DNA of 64,000 bases, from NCBI GenBank assembly GCA_902783255.1, contig CACZQB010000021.1, positions 1 through 64,000 on the forward strand, given 5' to 3'. The position numbers and the translations under genes were made by a program. Position 1 is the first letter of the stretch. Each line of letters begins with the position of its first letter. Below the pieces are notes generated by a model, which saw only the letters and a program-made list of their open reading frames with translations, ran no database searches and was not told where the DNA came from. This DNA is from Oscillospiraceae bacterium. Lineage in GTDB: Bacteria > Bacillota > Clostridia > Oscillospirales > UBA644. Of this stretch, positions 28,355 to 35,468 are shown piece after piece.

Positions 28355-28426
28355 TTGCAACTTATATCGTTAAAATTGCAACTTACTCCAAAAGGGATTG
28401 ACGAAAAAGAGATTTTGGTTTATACT
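28355..28426 (+). promoter_or_regulatory. LytTR-type direct repeats and proximal promoter of the LytTR-DUF3021 operon
   Basis: Two identical copies of TTGCAACTTA start at 28355 and 28376, exactly 21 bp (two helical turns) apart, the spacing typical of LytTR binding sites. Twelve bases after the second copy comes TTGACG (28398-28403), 17 bases, then TATACT (28421-28426). The placement suits an activator touching RNA polymerase. The same arrangement occurs upstream of the lipoprotein gene at 52400. Confidence 0.75.
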
Positions 28427-28454
28427 TTTACCGCAACAAAGGGAGGTGACTGCA

Positions 28455-28901
28455 TTGAAGATACATATCGAACAGGACGACAGATATATTGAACCGGAAA
28501 TAACGATAAAGTGCAATGCAGTCGATCCGAACCTTGACAGTCTTATTTCCACCATACGCTTGTTTGCAAACACGATAAGCGGGAAAAAAGACAACGCGAC
28601 GTATTTTATAAGCCTTTCGGACGTTTTTTATTTTGAAACAACAGACAAAAAAATGTTTTTTTATACCGCAAACGACGTTTACGAAACGAATCTCAAATTA
28701 TACGAGGTCGAAGAACGGTTCAGCAATACCCCGTTTGTGCGGGTGAGCAAAAGTTTTATAGTTAATCTCAGAAAAGTCGCCAGCATCCAAACAGAAACAA
28801 ACGGAAGGCTTATAGCCCGTCTTATAAATGAAGAAAAAATAGTCATTTCGCGGCAGTATGTTGCGCAGATCCGTGAAAAACTCGGCGTCGGAGGCAGTTG
28901 A
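28455..28901 (+). CDS. LytTR-family DNA-binding transcriptional regulator
   Basis: 148 residues. The C-terminal half is a LytTR domain: FISLSDVFYFETTDKKMFFYTA near 55, NTPFVRVSKSFIVNLRKVASI near 95, and ISRQYVAQIREKLG near 130. There is no receiver domain, so it is not a classical response regulator. The TTG start at 28455 follows GGGAGG; an earlier TTG (28398) coincides with the -35 box and is rejected. A DUF3021 membrane protein gene follows 3 bases later. Such pairs (HdrRM and BrsRM in Streptococcus mutans) are known, with the membrane protein restraining the regulator; that role is inferred here. Confidence 0.9.
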   Translation: MKIHIEQDDRYIEPEITIKCNAVDPNLDSLISTIRLFANTISGKKDNATYFISLSDVFYFETTDKKMFFYTANDVYETNLKLYEVEERFSNTPFVRVSKSFIVNLRKVASIQTETNGRLIARLINEEKIVISRQYVAQIREKLGVGGS

Positions 28902-28904
28902 GAA

Positions 28905-29342
28905 ATGAAAAAAGCCGTTTTAGAAAAAATCAGAACGTTTTTTCGGACATTCTTCTTTATTCTGGGCATAATGCTTATACCCATTCTTATTCTTGATATT
29001 ATTCTTCCGCAAAAAGATTATACGATGCTTTGGTGGTCGGTTTTGTTTTCGGCGCTGCTTACGGTGACCGATACGGTCTTCGACTGGATCCCCGTTTTTC
29101 GCGAAAAGCTGCTTTTGAAGCGCATCTCGTTTTTTGTGGTCATGACCGCCGTGCTTATGGGAACATCGTGGATAATGGGTATCATAGATTCCGTGCCCGT
29201 GCTGCTTTACGGCATAGCAGGGTGCATAATAGCGGCTGTGCCGGCAACAATAATCCTTTATTTTATTGATAAAAAGAATGCGGACAGCCTCAACGACAGT
29301 CTCCGCAAATATAATTACCGTCACGACGAAGACGATATTTAA
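28905..29342 (+). CDS. DUF3021 family membrane protein, partner of the LytTR regulator
   Basis: 145 residues with four predicted membrane helices, near residues 14-35, 42-60, 74-92 and 100-122, and a charged cytoplasmic tail (KKNADSLNDSLRKYNYRHDEDDI). The size and topology match DUF3021 proteins encoded beside LytTR regulators. ATG 28905 has GGAGG in the end of the preceding gene. By analogy with LytTR regulatory systems it may hold the regulator inactive at the membrane until a signal arrives; the sequence shows only the pairing and topology. Confidence 0.8.
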   Translation: MKKAVLEKIRTFFRTFFFILGIMLIPILILDIILPQKDYTMLWWSVLFSALLTVTDTVFDWIPVFREKLLLKRISFFVVMTAVLMGTSWIMGIIDSVPVLLYGIAGCIIAAVPATIILYFIDKKNADSLNDSLRKYNYRHDEDDI

Positions 29343-29399
29343 AGATTATACGATTTTTTCATACTTATTCATTTTTTGGCTATCCTTTCTGCTAAGTAA

Positions 29400-29432
29400 C
29401 GAAAAACCCCGAAATGATCGGGGTTTTTCGTT
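29400..29432. terminator. Bidirectional terminator
   Basis: The 12-bp perfect stem CGAAAAACCCCG / CGGGGTTTTTCG around a 7-base loop sits between the convergent DUF3021 and yfbR genes. The A and T runs inside the stem supply a T tract on either strand. Confidence 0.9.
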
Positions 29433-29447
29433 GTTTATAAAGATTTT

Positions 29448-30017
29448 TCACGATTCGTCGAGCGTTCTGCCGTATGCGGGAAGAAATTCTTCCATAAATA
29501 CATGGAGCGCAGGAAGCGGGTTTTTTTCAAGTTTTTTGTAAATATTCTTTTCCGCCGCCGAAAACTCGGTATTCCCCGCTTTTATTTCGGTAACGCATTT
29601 TATATATGCCGAAAGAGTATCTGCCGTTTTAACATAAGGCCATTCCGGAGCGGATTCGGAGTCGAGAATATCTGTGTATACAGGTTTAAGATAATCAGGA
29701 AGTCTGTTTATAAGAATATTCTTTGCTTGCTCCTCTATTTTCGCATAACTGTTTCTCAGTTCGGGCGTTCCGTATTTTATAGGAGTAGGCAGATCGCCCG
29801 TAACTATTTCGGAAGCATCGTGGTAAAGAGCAAGCACCGCGGCTCTGTCAGCATTTATGCCGGCATCAAATCTCTCGTTTGCGATTGTTGCGAGAGCGTG
29901 AGCAAGCACCGCTGTTTCATGAGAATGCTGCTGAAGGTTTTCCTTCTCGATATTTCTCATAAGTCCCCAGCGGTTTATATATTTCATTCTGTTTATGACT
30001 GAGAAAAAAGTGTGCAT
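29448..30017 (-). CDS. yfbR: 5'-deoxynucleotidase, YfbR family (HD domain)
   Basis: Removes phosphate from deoxynucleoside monophosphates, helping to balance dNTP pools. 189 residues, aligning with E. coli YfbR along its length: NRMKYINRWGLMRNIEKENLQQHS at the N-terminus (His is a metal ligand), the HD motif ALYHDASEIVTGDLPTPIKY near 66-85, and the late Asp of VKTADTLSAYIKC near 130. The start overlaps the 3' end of the PRPP synthetase gene by 25 bases, so both are likely translated from one message; both act in nucleotide metabolism. Confidence 0.93.
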   Translation of the reverse strand: MHTFFSVINRMKYINRWGLMRNIEKENLQQHSHETAVLAHALATIANERFDAGINADRAAVLALYHDASEIVTGDLPTPIKYGTPELRNSYAKIEEQAKNILINRLPDYLKPVYTDILDSESAPEWPYVKTADTLSAYIKCVTEIKAGNTEFSAAEKNIYKKLEKNPLPALHVFMEEFLPAYGRTLDES

Positions 30018-31201
30018 TCTGCGTCCTTTTCTTTTTGTGCCGCAATATATTTCGAAAGCAGCGTATGTATTTTTTCGTGCGAATTCAGGATCGTTGTTAC
30101 GGATCTGTTCTGGTGCGTTGCCTGAATGAAATACGCAACATATTTTGAAACGTCAACACTCAGATACCACGGCTTTTCGAGAAGGTCAGGTCTCTGGAAG
30201 GTGAGGTTCGTTGAAAGAAGAAGATCGAAAAGTCCGTCGCGGTATGCTTTGTCGAATCTGTCGAGACCCGCTGTGAAAAGACCGTATGTCGCGGAAAGGA
30301 ATATTCTTCTTGCGCCTTCTTTTTTAAGATCTTCGGCAAGTCCCAGAAGAGAGTCGCCCGAAGCTATGATATCATCCGAAACAAAAACGTCCTTGCCTTC
30401 GATAGCGGCGCCGAGGTATTCATGCGCAACTATCGGGTTTCTGCCGTTTACTATACGCGAGTAGTCGCGGCGTTTGTAAAACATACCGAGATCGAGCCCC
30501 ATTATGGAAGAATAGAAAATATTCCTCTGCATTGCGCCTTCGTCGGGTGAAACTACCATAAGGTGGTCCTTATCTATTTTAAGATCGTCAACTTTTCTCA
30601 GCAGAGCTTTCAGGACCTGATAATTGGGCATGCCGTTGTCAAAGCCCATAAGCGGAACCGCATTCTGAACTCTCGGGTCGTGCGCGTCGAACGTTATAAC
30701 ATTTGAAACGCCCATGCTCTGAAGTTCCTGCAATGCGTGAGCCGCATCAAGAGACTCTCTGGCGCTTCTTTTGTGCTGTCTTCCACCGTATAATGTGGGC
30801 ATGATAACGGTTATTCTCTGAGCTTTGCCGCCGATAGCGGAAATTATACGCTTGAGGTCCTGAAAATGGTCGTCGGGAGACATCGGAGCTTCAAAACCGT
30901 ACATGTTGTATTTGCAGTTGTAGTTTCCCACGTCGGTAACGATATAAATATCGTATCCGCGAACCGATTCGCCGAGTATCGCCTTTGCGTCGCCCGTATT
31001 GAATCTCGGACACGCCGCTTTCAGCAGCAGTGATTTTCTTGTGTTTTCATCGTCTTTCGCTTCCGGTTTTGCGTCGTAATACCAGGACATGAGGTGTCTG
31101 TCTATTTTTTCCCCAAGCTCTTTTGCGCTTTCCATCGCTATGATCCCGATCGGAAAATAATTGTTTTGAATATCAAACATAGATATCGGCTGACCTGACA
31201 T
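29993..31201 (-). CDS. prs: Ribose-phosphate pyrophosphokinase (long divergent form)
   Basis: Makes PRPP from ribose 5-phosphate and ATP, feeding purine, pyrimidine and NAD synthesis. 402 residues, about 85 longer than typical Prs, with an N-terminal extension and an insertion. Core features: LYGGRQHKRSARESLDA near 140 (catalytic loop), ITFDAHDPRVQNAVP near 170 (PRPP-type HDxR region), and the PRPP loop VFVSDDIIASGDSLLGLAEDL near 275. The long form occurs in clostridia, often beside a standard Prs; whether this is the main enzyme cannot be judged. yfbR is coupled downstream. Confidence 0.85.
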   Translation of the reverse strand: MSGQPISMFDIQNNYFPIGIIAMESAKELGEKIDRHLMSWYYDAKPEAKDDENTRKSLLLKAACPRFNTGDAKAILGESVRGYDIYIVTDVGNYNCKYNMYGFEAPMSPDDHFQDLKRIISAIGGKAQRITVIMPTLYGGRQHKRSARESLDAAHALQELQSMGVSNVITFDAHDPRVQNAVPLMGFDNGMPNYQVLKALLRKVDDLKIDKDHLMVVSPDEGAMQRNIFYSSIMGLDLGMFYKRRDYSRIVNGRNPIVAHEYLGAAIEGKDVFVSDDIIASGDSLLGLAEDLKKEGARRIFLSATYGLFTAGLDRFDKAYRDGLFDLLLSTNLTFQRPDLLEKPWYLSVDVSKYVAYFIQATHQNRSVTTILNSHEKIHTLLSKYIAAQKEKDAECTLFSQS

Positions 31202-31283
31202 AATGTTCTCCTCCCGCTTTCCTTCTCTTTTTCCTTCTTCTTACTGCATTCCGCATAAATATTTATCTCATAAATGTGTATTT

Positions 31284-31312
31284 ATTATAATATATCGTTT
31301 TGCAAAAATCAA
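31284..31312 (-). promoter_or_regulatory. prs promoter
   Basis: On the minus strand TTGATT (31312-31307), a 17-base spacer and TATAAT (31289-31284), about 83 bases before the prs ATG. The rest of the 250-base gap is AT-rich with no gene seen. Confidence 0.75.
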
Positions 31313-31410
31313 GGCGTTTTTACAAATTTAAAAAAAAAATCAAAGATTGCATGGTTTTATGCGTTTTTTTCGGTATTGACATTTTTTCGGGCGTGTGGTA
31401 TCATTCTGTA

Positions 31411-31440
31411 TATAAAACCGCCCGCCGGTATCCGGCGGAC
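31411..31440 (-). terminator. Terminator of the DUF2284-pepF-HPr operon
   Basis: A 7-bp GC-only stem (CCGCCGG / CCGGCGG, loop TAT) is followed on the minus strand by GCGGTTTTATATA. It lies about 15 bases downstream of the DUF2284 stop. A promoter-like TTGACA-N17-TATCAT at 31376-31404 points the other way. Confidence 0.7.
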
Positions 31441-31451
31441 GATGTGCTGTA

Positions 31452-31988
31452 TCAGTTAAAAAAGATATTCGAAAAATATGTAACGGTATTTGCTCCGTTG
31501 ATATAGTGTATCCCCGCCTCGGCAGCTTCTTTGTAGACCATAATGCCGTGGCTTTCGACCGAAGGCATCATATCTTTGGGAAAACGGCACGGAGCGTCGG
31601 GATAAGTGCATTTTTCGCAGTTTCCGCAGCCTTCCGAAGAAAGCGCGAAAAAGTCGTCTCCGAACATTTCCCTGAAAAGAGTTCTGACCTGTTTCGATAC
31701 GGCGCGGTGGCGGACCATCGCTTCTGTCATTCCCTCAAAATCAAAAGAGTCTTCAAGATCTGTTTTTGTTGAGAAAACAAGGACGTATTTATATTTCATG
31801 CAGCGCTCTTTGCACTCCTCTTCCGTTCCGCATCCGGGAGGGCAGCACCACGTTTTCGCATATGCACCGCATCTGTTTGCGGCGCACATTTCACGTACTT
31901 CATGCTCGAAAGGGACTTTTTCGACCGGTATAATTCCGTATTCATGAACTCCGAGCTCTTTGATCTTTGCTAAAAATTCATCGTTCAT
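31452..31988 (-). CDS. DUF2284 cysteine-rich metal-binding protein
   Basis: 178 residues of unknown function, family DUF2284. Ten cysteines are grouped as CAANRCGAYAKTWCCPPGCG, EECKERC, and a late GCGNCEKCTYPDAPCRFP near 120, suggesting a metal or iron-sulfur centre. It is soluble, with no signal peptide. It begins directly at the stop of the M3 peptidase gene (no gap) and is the last gene of that operon. Nothing in the context fixes its role. Confidence 0.82.
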   Translation of the reverse strand: MNDEFLAKIKELGVHEYGIIPVEKVPFEHEVREMCAANRCGAYAKTWCCPPGCGTEEECKERCMKYKYVLVFSTKTDLEDSFDFEGMTEAMVRHRAVSKQVRTLFREMFGDDFFALSSEGCGNCEKCTYPDAPCRFPKDMMPSVESHGIMVYKEAAEAGIHYINGANTVTYFSNIFFN

Positions 31989-33677
31989 TTACATATTCTC
32001 CTTTTCCGCGAATTTTTTCAGCTCGTCGGTTATATGCTTGAGCGCGCCGTTTCTGAAAGGCGACATGAAGCCCGCGTCGGCAACAAGCTCCGTAAAATAT
32101 TTTGAGCCTGCCGCGGAAACGAACCGGTCGTAGCGGGCAAAAGTGTCTTTGTAGTTATTGAGCATCGCAATAAGAAAATCAAATGCAACGGTCTGAGCAA
32201 GACAGTAGTCGATATAATAGAACGGACGTTCGTAAATATGGCTCTGATACTGCCAGCGGCCGCCTTCTTCCATATACGCTATTCCTTCCGACGACATATA
32301 CGGACGGAATTTCGATTCGAGCGAAAGCCAGAGCTCTTTTCTCTGATTCGGTGTCATTTCCGGGTTTTCGTATACGCACTGCTGAAAATAATCGACCATT
32401 GTGCCGTAAGGAATAAACGAGATAGCGTTGTTAAGATGCATAGCGCAGTATTCTTCGGATTTTTCGCCGAAAAACAGCGGCATCCATTTCCAGGCGAAAA
32501 ATTCCATGGACATGGAATGGACCTCTGCGGTCTCCATGCCGAAAGAACGCAATTCAACGGGCAGCTCTCCGTTCATCGCCTTATATGCGGCTATCGCGTG
32601 ACCCGCTTCGTGCGTAAGCACGTCTATATCTCCGTATGTTCCGTTGAAATTCGCGAAAATAAACGGCATTTTGTATTCGGGCAGATCTATGCAGTAGCCT
32701 CCGCCGGATTTTCCCTCTCTTGCGATAACGTCAAAAAGATCGTGATCAAGCATAAAGTCTATAAATTCACCCGTAAGAGGCGACATTTCTTTATACATCT
32801 TTCTGCCGTTTTCGAAAATCTCTTCGGGCGAGCCTTTCGGTTCGGGGTTGCCGTCTTTGAAGGTTATAGGATCGTCATAAAGCATTATCCTGTCTATGCC
32901 GAGGTTTTCAGCCTGCTCCGCTTTTCTTTCGCATACAAACGGCACCCAGTCGTTAAGGACCTGCTCGCGGAAAGCGGCAATATCTTCGGGAGAGTAACAG
33001 TCTCTGCCCATGCGGTAATAGCCGAGCTCAACATAATTTATGTATCCCATCTTTTTTGCCATGCGGTCGCGGACTTTTACCATACGGTCGAAAATATCGT
33101 CAAATTTATCGGCGTTTTTCTTCATCCACTCGCCCTGAGCGCAAAAAGCGGCTTTTCTTGTTTCTCTGTCGGGGCTTTCTTTGAATTTTCCGAGCTGCGG
33201 TATATTGTATTCTCCGCCGGCAAACGGTATTTTTGCAGACGAAAGAAGTTTTTTGTATTCTGTTTGCAGTTTGGCCTCTTCAACGCAGTCTTCCGCGATC
33301 ACGGGCGAAAACGCTTTCATCGCTATTTCGTAATCTTTGAATATCTTCGGTGAAAGAGCCTTTTCGAGCTCCGGGCGGAATTTTGATCCGAGCATCTTTC
33401 TTCTGAATATAAGATTCAGCTCTTCGAGAGCGGGTGCGTTTTCATTCATCCACTCTATTTCGCCTGAATAAAAAGTGTCTCTCGTGTCAAGAGTAAAGCG
33501 GATATACGCAAGAGAAGACTGTGTTGAGACGTTTTCGCCGATGGATATATACTCGTTATATATTTTCAGCTGTTCTTCGGCAGACGACGCGTTGTCAAAC
33601 GCTTCAAAAAGCTCGGCAGAACGGGCTTTGATCGCTTCAATATCTGGTCTTACGTATTTTAACTCGGATATTTTCAT
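31989..33677 (-). CDS. pepF: Oligoendopeptidase F-like metallopeptidase (family M3)
   Basis: Zinc peptidase that cleaves short peptides in the cytoplasm. 562 residues. The zinc site DVLTHEAGHAIAAYKA (HExGH) lies near residue 345, followed by the third ligand in ETAEVHSMSMEFFAW about 30 residues on. The N-terminal helical lobe begins ELKYVRPDIEAIKARSAELFEAF. ATG 33677 follows AAAGGAGA; a start nine codons earlier has no ribosome site. Preceded by the Crh-like gene and followed without gap by the DUF2284 gene. Confidence 0.92.
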   Translation of the reverse strand: MKISELKYVRPDIEAIKARSAELFEAFDNASSAEEQLKIYNEYISIGENVSTQSSLAYIRFTLDTRDTFYSGEIEWMNENAPALEELNLIFRRKMLGSKFRPELEKALSPKIFKDYEIAMKAFSPVIAEDCVEEAKLQTEYKKLLSSAKIPFAGGEYNIPQLGKFKESPDRETRKAAFCAQGEWMKKNADKFDDIFDRMVKVRDRMAKKMGYINYVELGYYRMGRDCYSPEDIAAFREQVLNDWVPFVCERKAEQAENLGIDRIMLYDDPITFKDGNPEPKGSPEEIFENGRKMYKEMSPLTGEFIDFMLDHDLFDVIAREGKSGGGYCIDLPEYKMPFIFANFNGTYGDIDVLTHEAGHAIAAYKAMNGELPVELRSFGMETAEVHSMSMEFFAWKWMPLFFGEKSEEYCAMHLNNAISFIPYGTMVDYFQQCVYENPEMTPNQRKELWLSLESKFRPYMSSEGIAYMEEGGRWQYQSHIYERPFYYIDYCLAQTVAFDFLIAMLNNYKDTFARYDRFVSAAGSKYFTELVADAGFMSPFRNGALKHITDELKKFAEKENM

Positions 33678-33700
33678 TTTTTTTCTCCTTTCGGAAGTGA

Positions 33701-33928
33701 TCATTCTTCCTTATACTCAAATTCGGCGAAAATATTAGTCTTGTCTTCGTATTCGGGAGAAAAAACAACAAGAGTAAGCGGTTTTTTAAGATCAAGGCTG
33801 AAAATGCCCATTATCGATTTTGCGTCAACCGTGTAACGACCGGATTTCAGGTCGATGTCGCACGGAATCTTTGCGGCAAGGTCTACGAATTTTTTAACTT
33901 TTTCGACGGAATCAAGAAGTATCGTCAT
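33701..33928 (-). CDS. HPr-like protein lacking the phosphorylatable histidine (Crh-like)
   Basis: 75 residues with an HPr fold signature: CDIDLKSGRYTVDAKSIMGIFSLDL matches the Ser46 region of HPr. Aligning back from this region, the position of His15 holds Ser and the GLHARPA motif is absent, so it cannot carry phosphate in PTS transport. Ser46 is retained, as in B. subtilis Crh, a regulator in catabolite repression. ATG 33928 follows AGGAGACA. It is first in an operon with pepF and a DUF2284 gene. The regulatory role is inferred. Confidence 0.8.
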   Translation of the reverse strand: MTILLDSVEKVKKFVDLAAKIPCDIDLKSGRYTVDAKSIMGIFSLDLKKPLTLVVFSPEYEDKTNIFAEFEYKEE

Positions 33929-33980
33929 GATTTTTGTCTCCTTTTCTGAAACTCCCGGCAACAGCCGGTAATTCTGATAA

Positions 33981-34009
33981 AGTATAACAGATTATTCAGC
34001 GTAAGTCAA
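33981..34009 (-). promoter_or_regulatory. Promoter of the HPr-like-pepF operon
   Basis: On the minus strand TTGACT (34009-34004), a 17-base spacer and TATACT (33986-33981), 53 bases before the chosen ATG. Confidence 0.75.
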
Positions 34010-34077
34010 GGTTTTATGATGAAAAATAAGCGAAAAAATCAGTCTTTTTTTGCGTTAATAAATAATACGGAGTATAT

Positions 34078-35364
34078 ATGACTTTTTATGTTTACACTCT
34101 CGGCTGCAAAGTCAATCAATACGAAAGCAGCGCAATAGCACGTTCTTTTATCGAAAACGGAGCAGTCCTTTCAAAAGACGGGGAAAACTGCGACGTCTAC
34201 TGCGTCAATACGTGCGCGGTGACAGAGGAAAGCGTTCGCAAATCCAGGCAGGCAATAAGACGCGCAAAACGAAAAAATCCGTACGGCGTAACGGTCGTAT
34301 GCGGCTGCGCTGCGCATTCGGACGCGAATTTTGCCGAAAGTCTTCCCGAGGCGGACATAATCACCGGCAACAGAGAAAAAGGCAGGATATTCGAACTTGT
34401 TTCGCAGTTTATGAAGACCGGCGAAAGAATAGTCGAAATAGGTGATATTTCAAAAGAAAAGCAAATTGAGAAAACGAAAGCCGCAAAAACCGAAAAAACA
34501 AGGGGCGTTCTTAAGATCCAGGACGGCTGCAACAATTTCTGCACATACTGCGTTATTCCGTATACTCGAGGCAGGCTCCGCTCAAAAGATATAAACGAGG
34601 CTGTGGCGGAGGCAAAAGAGCTTGTAAAAGAAGGCTGCAAGGAAATAGTTCTTGCCGGCATACATCTTGATAATTACGGCAAAGAAACCGGAAAATTCGA
34701 TCTTTGCGATCTTCTTTGCCGTCTTGATACCGAAGACGGTCCGCAGCGCGTAAGGCTTGGCTCACTGGAACCCGTTTTTATTACGGAAGAAAACGTAAAA
34801 AGGCTGAGCGGCGTTAAAAATCTTTGCCACCATTTCCATCTGTCTTTGCAGAGCGGCTGTGAAAAGACGCTCCGCGCCATGAACAGACATTATACGCCTG
34901 AAGAATTTCTCTCGGCGGTAAAAATGCTCAGAAACACTTTTGACGACTGCTCCGTAACGACAGACATCATAACGGGATTTCCCGGCGAAACGGACGAGGA
35001 TTTCGAGATTTCTCTTGAATTCGCGAAAAAAGCGGAATTTTCGAAAGTCCATGTTTTTCCGTATTCCGAAAGAAAGGGGACAGCCGCCGCGAAAATGGAA
35101 AACAGAGTGCCTAAGGAGATAAGGGACCTGCGCTGCAGAAAAATGATCGCCGTATGCGCCGAAAATGAGGAAAAATACAGAAAAAAACTGATAGGCACCG
35201 TAAAATACGTTCTTTTTGAAACGGAAGAAAACGGCGTTTATTCGGGCTATACGCCGGAATACGTTGAGGTGAAGGTATTATCAGATAAAAACATCGAAAA
35301 CCTCATTCTTCCCGTAAAAATAACGGATGTGAAAAACGGTGCGGCAACAGGTGTCATTGTGTGA
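34078..35364 (+). CDS. mtaB: tRNA t6A37 methylthiotransferase MtaB
   Basis: Radical-SAM enzyme converting t6A37 to ms2t6A in ANN-decoding tRNAs. 428 residues. The N-terminal UPF0004 domain has cluster cysteines in YTLGCKVNQYES, VNTCAVTEESVRKSR and VCGCAA. The radical-SAM motif is CNNFCTYCVIPYTRGR near 150. A TRAM-like domain ends the protein (residues about 365-428). GCKVNQYE marks MtaB rather than MiaB or RimO. The gene diverges from the HPr-like operon; a spaced CGGAG site precedes the ATG. Confidence 0.95.
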   Translation: MTFYVYTLGCKVNQYESSAIARSFIENGAVLSKDGENCDVYCVNTCAVTEESVRKSRQAIRRAKRKNPYGVTVVCGCAAHSDANFAESLPEADIITGNREKGRIFELVSQFMKTGERIVEIGDISKEKQIEKTKAAKTEKTRGVLKIQDGCNNFCTYCVIPYTRGRLRSKDINEAVAEAKELVKEGCKEIVLAGIHLDNYGKETGKFDLCDLLCRLDTEDGPQRVRLGSLEPVFITEENVKRLSGVKNLCHHFHLSLQSGCEKTLRAMNRHYTPEEFLSAVKMLRNTFDDCSVTTDIITGFPGETDEDFEISLEFAKKAEFSKVHVFPYSERKGTAAAKMENRVPKEIRDLRCRKMIAVCAENEEKYRKKLIGTVKYVLFETEENGVYSGYTPEYVEVKVLSDKNIENLILPVKITDVKNGAATGVIV

Positions 35365-35383
35365 AATTTTCCGTTTTCTCCTA

Positions 35384-35412
35384 TTGAATTAATAACGGAA
35401 ATATGCTATAAT
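35384..35412 (+). promoter_or_regulatory. purL promoter
   Basis: TTGAAT (35384-35389), a 17-base spacer and TATAAT (35407-35412) lie 57 bases before the purL ATG. The leader is too short for a purine riboswitch and none is visible. Confidence 0.75.
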
Positions 35413-35468
35413 AAAGGATAAAGTAAAATTCAGATAACTGTATAAAAATAAAAAATGCGGAGAAAAAG

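Noticed and set aside
28428-28440. A third CCGCAACAAA copy after the LytTR promoter
   Set aside because: It is not in 21-bp phase with the other two and differs in sequence; probably chance.
31376-31404. Plus-strand promoter TTGACA-N17-TATCAT in the prs/DUF2284 gap
   Set aside because: Points into the 3' end of a minus-strand gene through its terminator; no RNA or gene follows. It may be chance in AT-rich sequence.
32238-33353. A 371-codon open frame antisense to pepF
   Set aside because: It has no domain, lies wholly opposite a well-supported M3 peptidase and looks like a codon-bias shadow.
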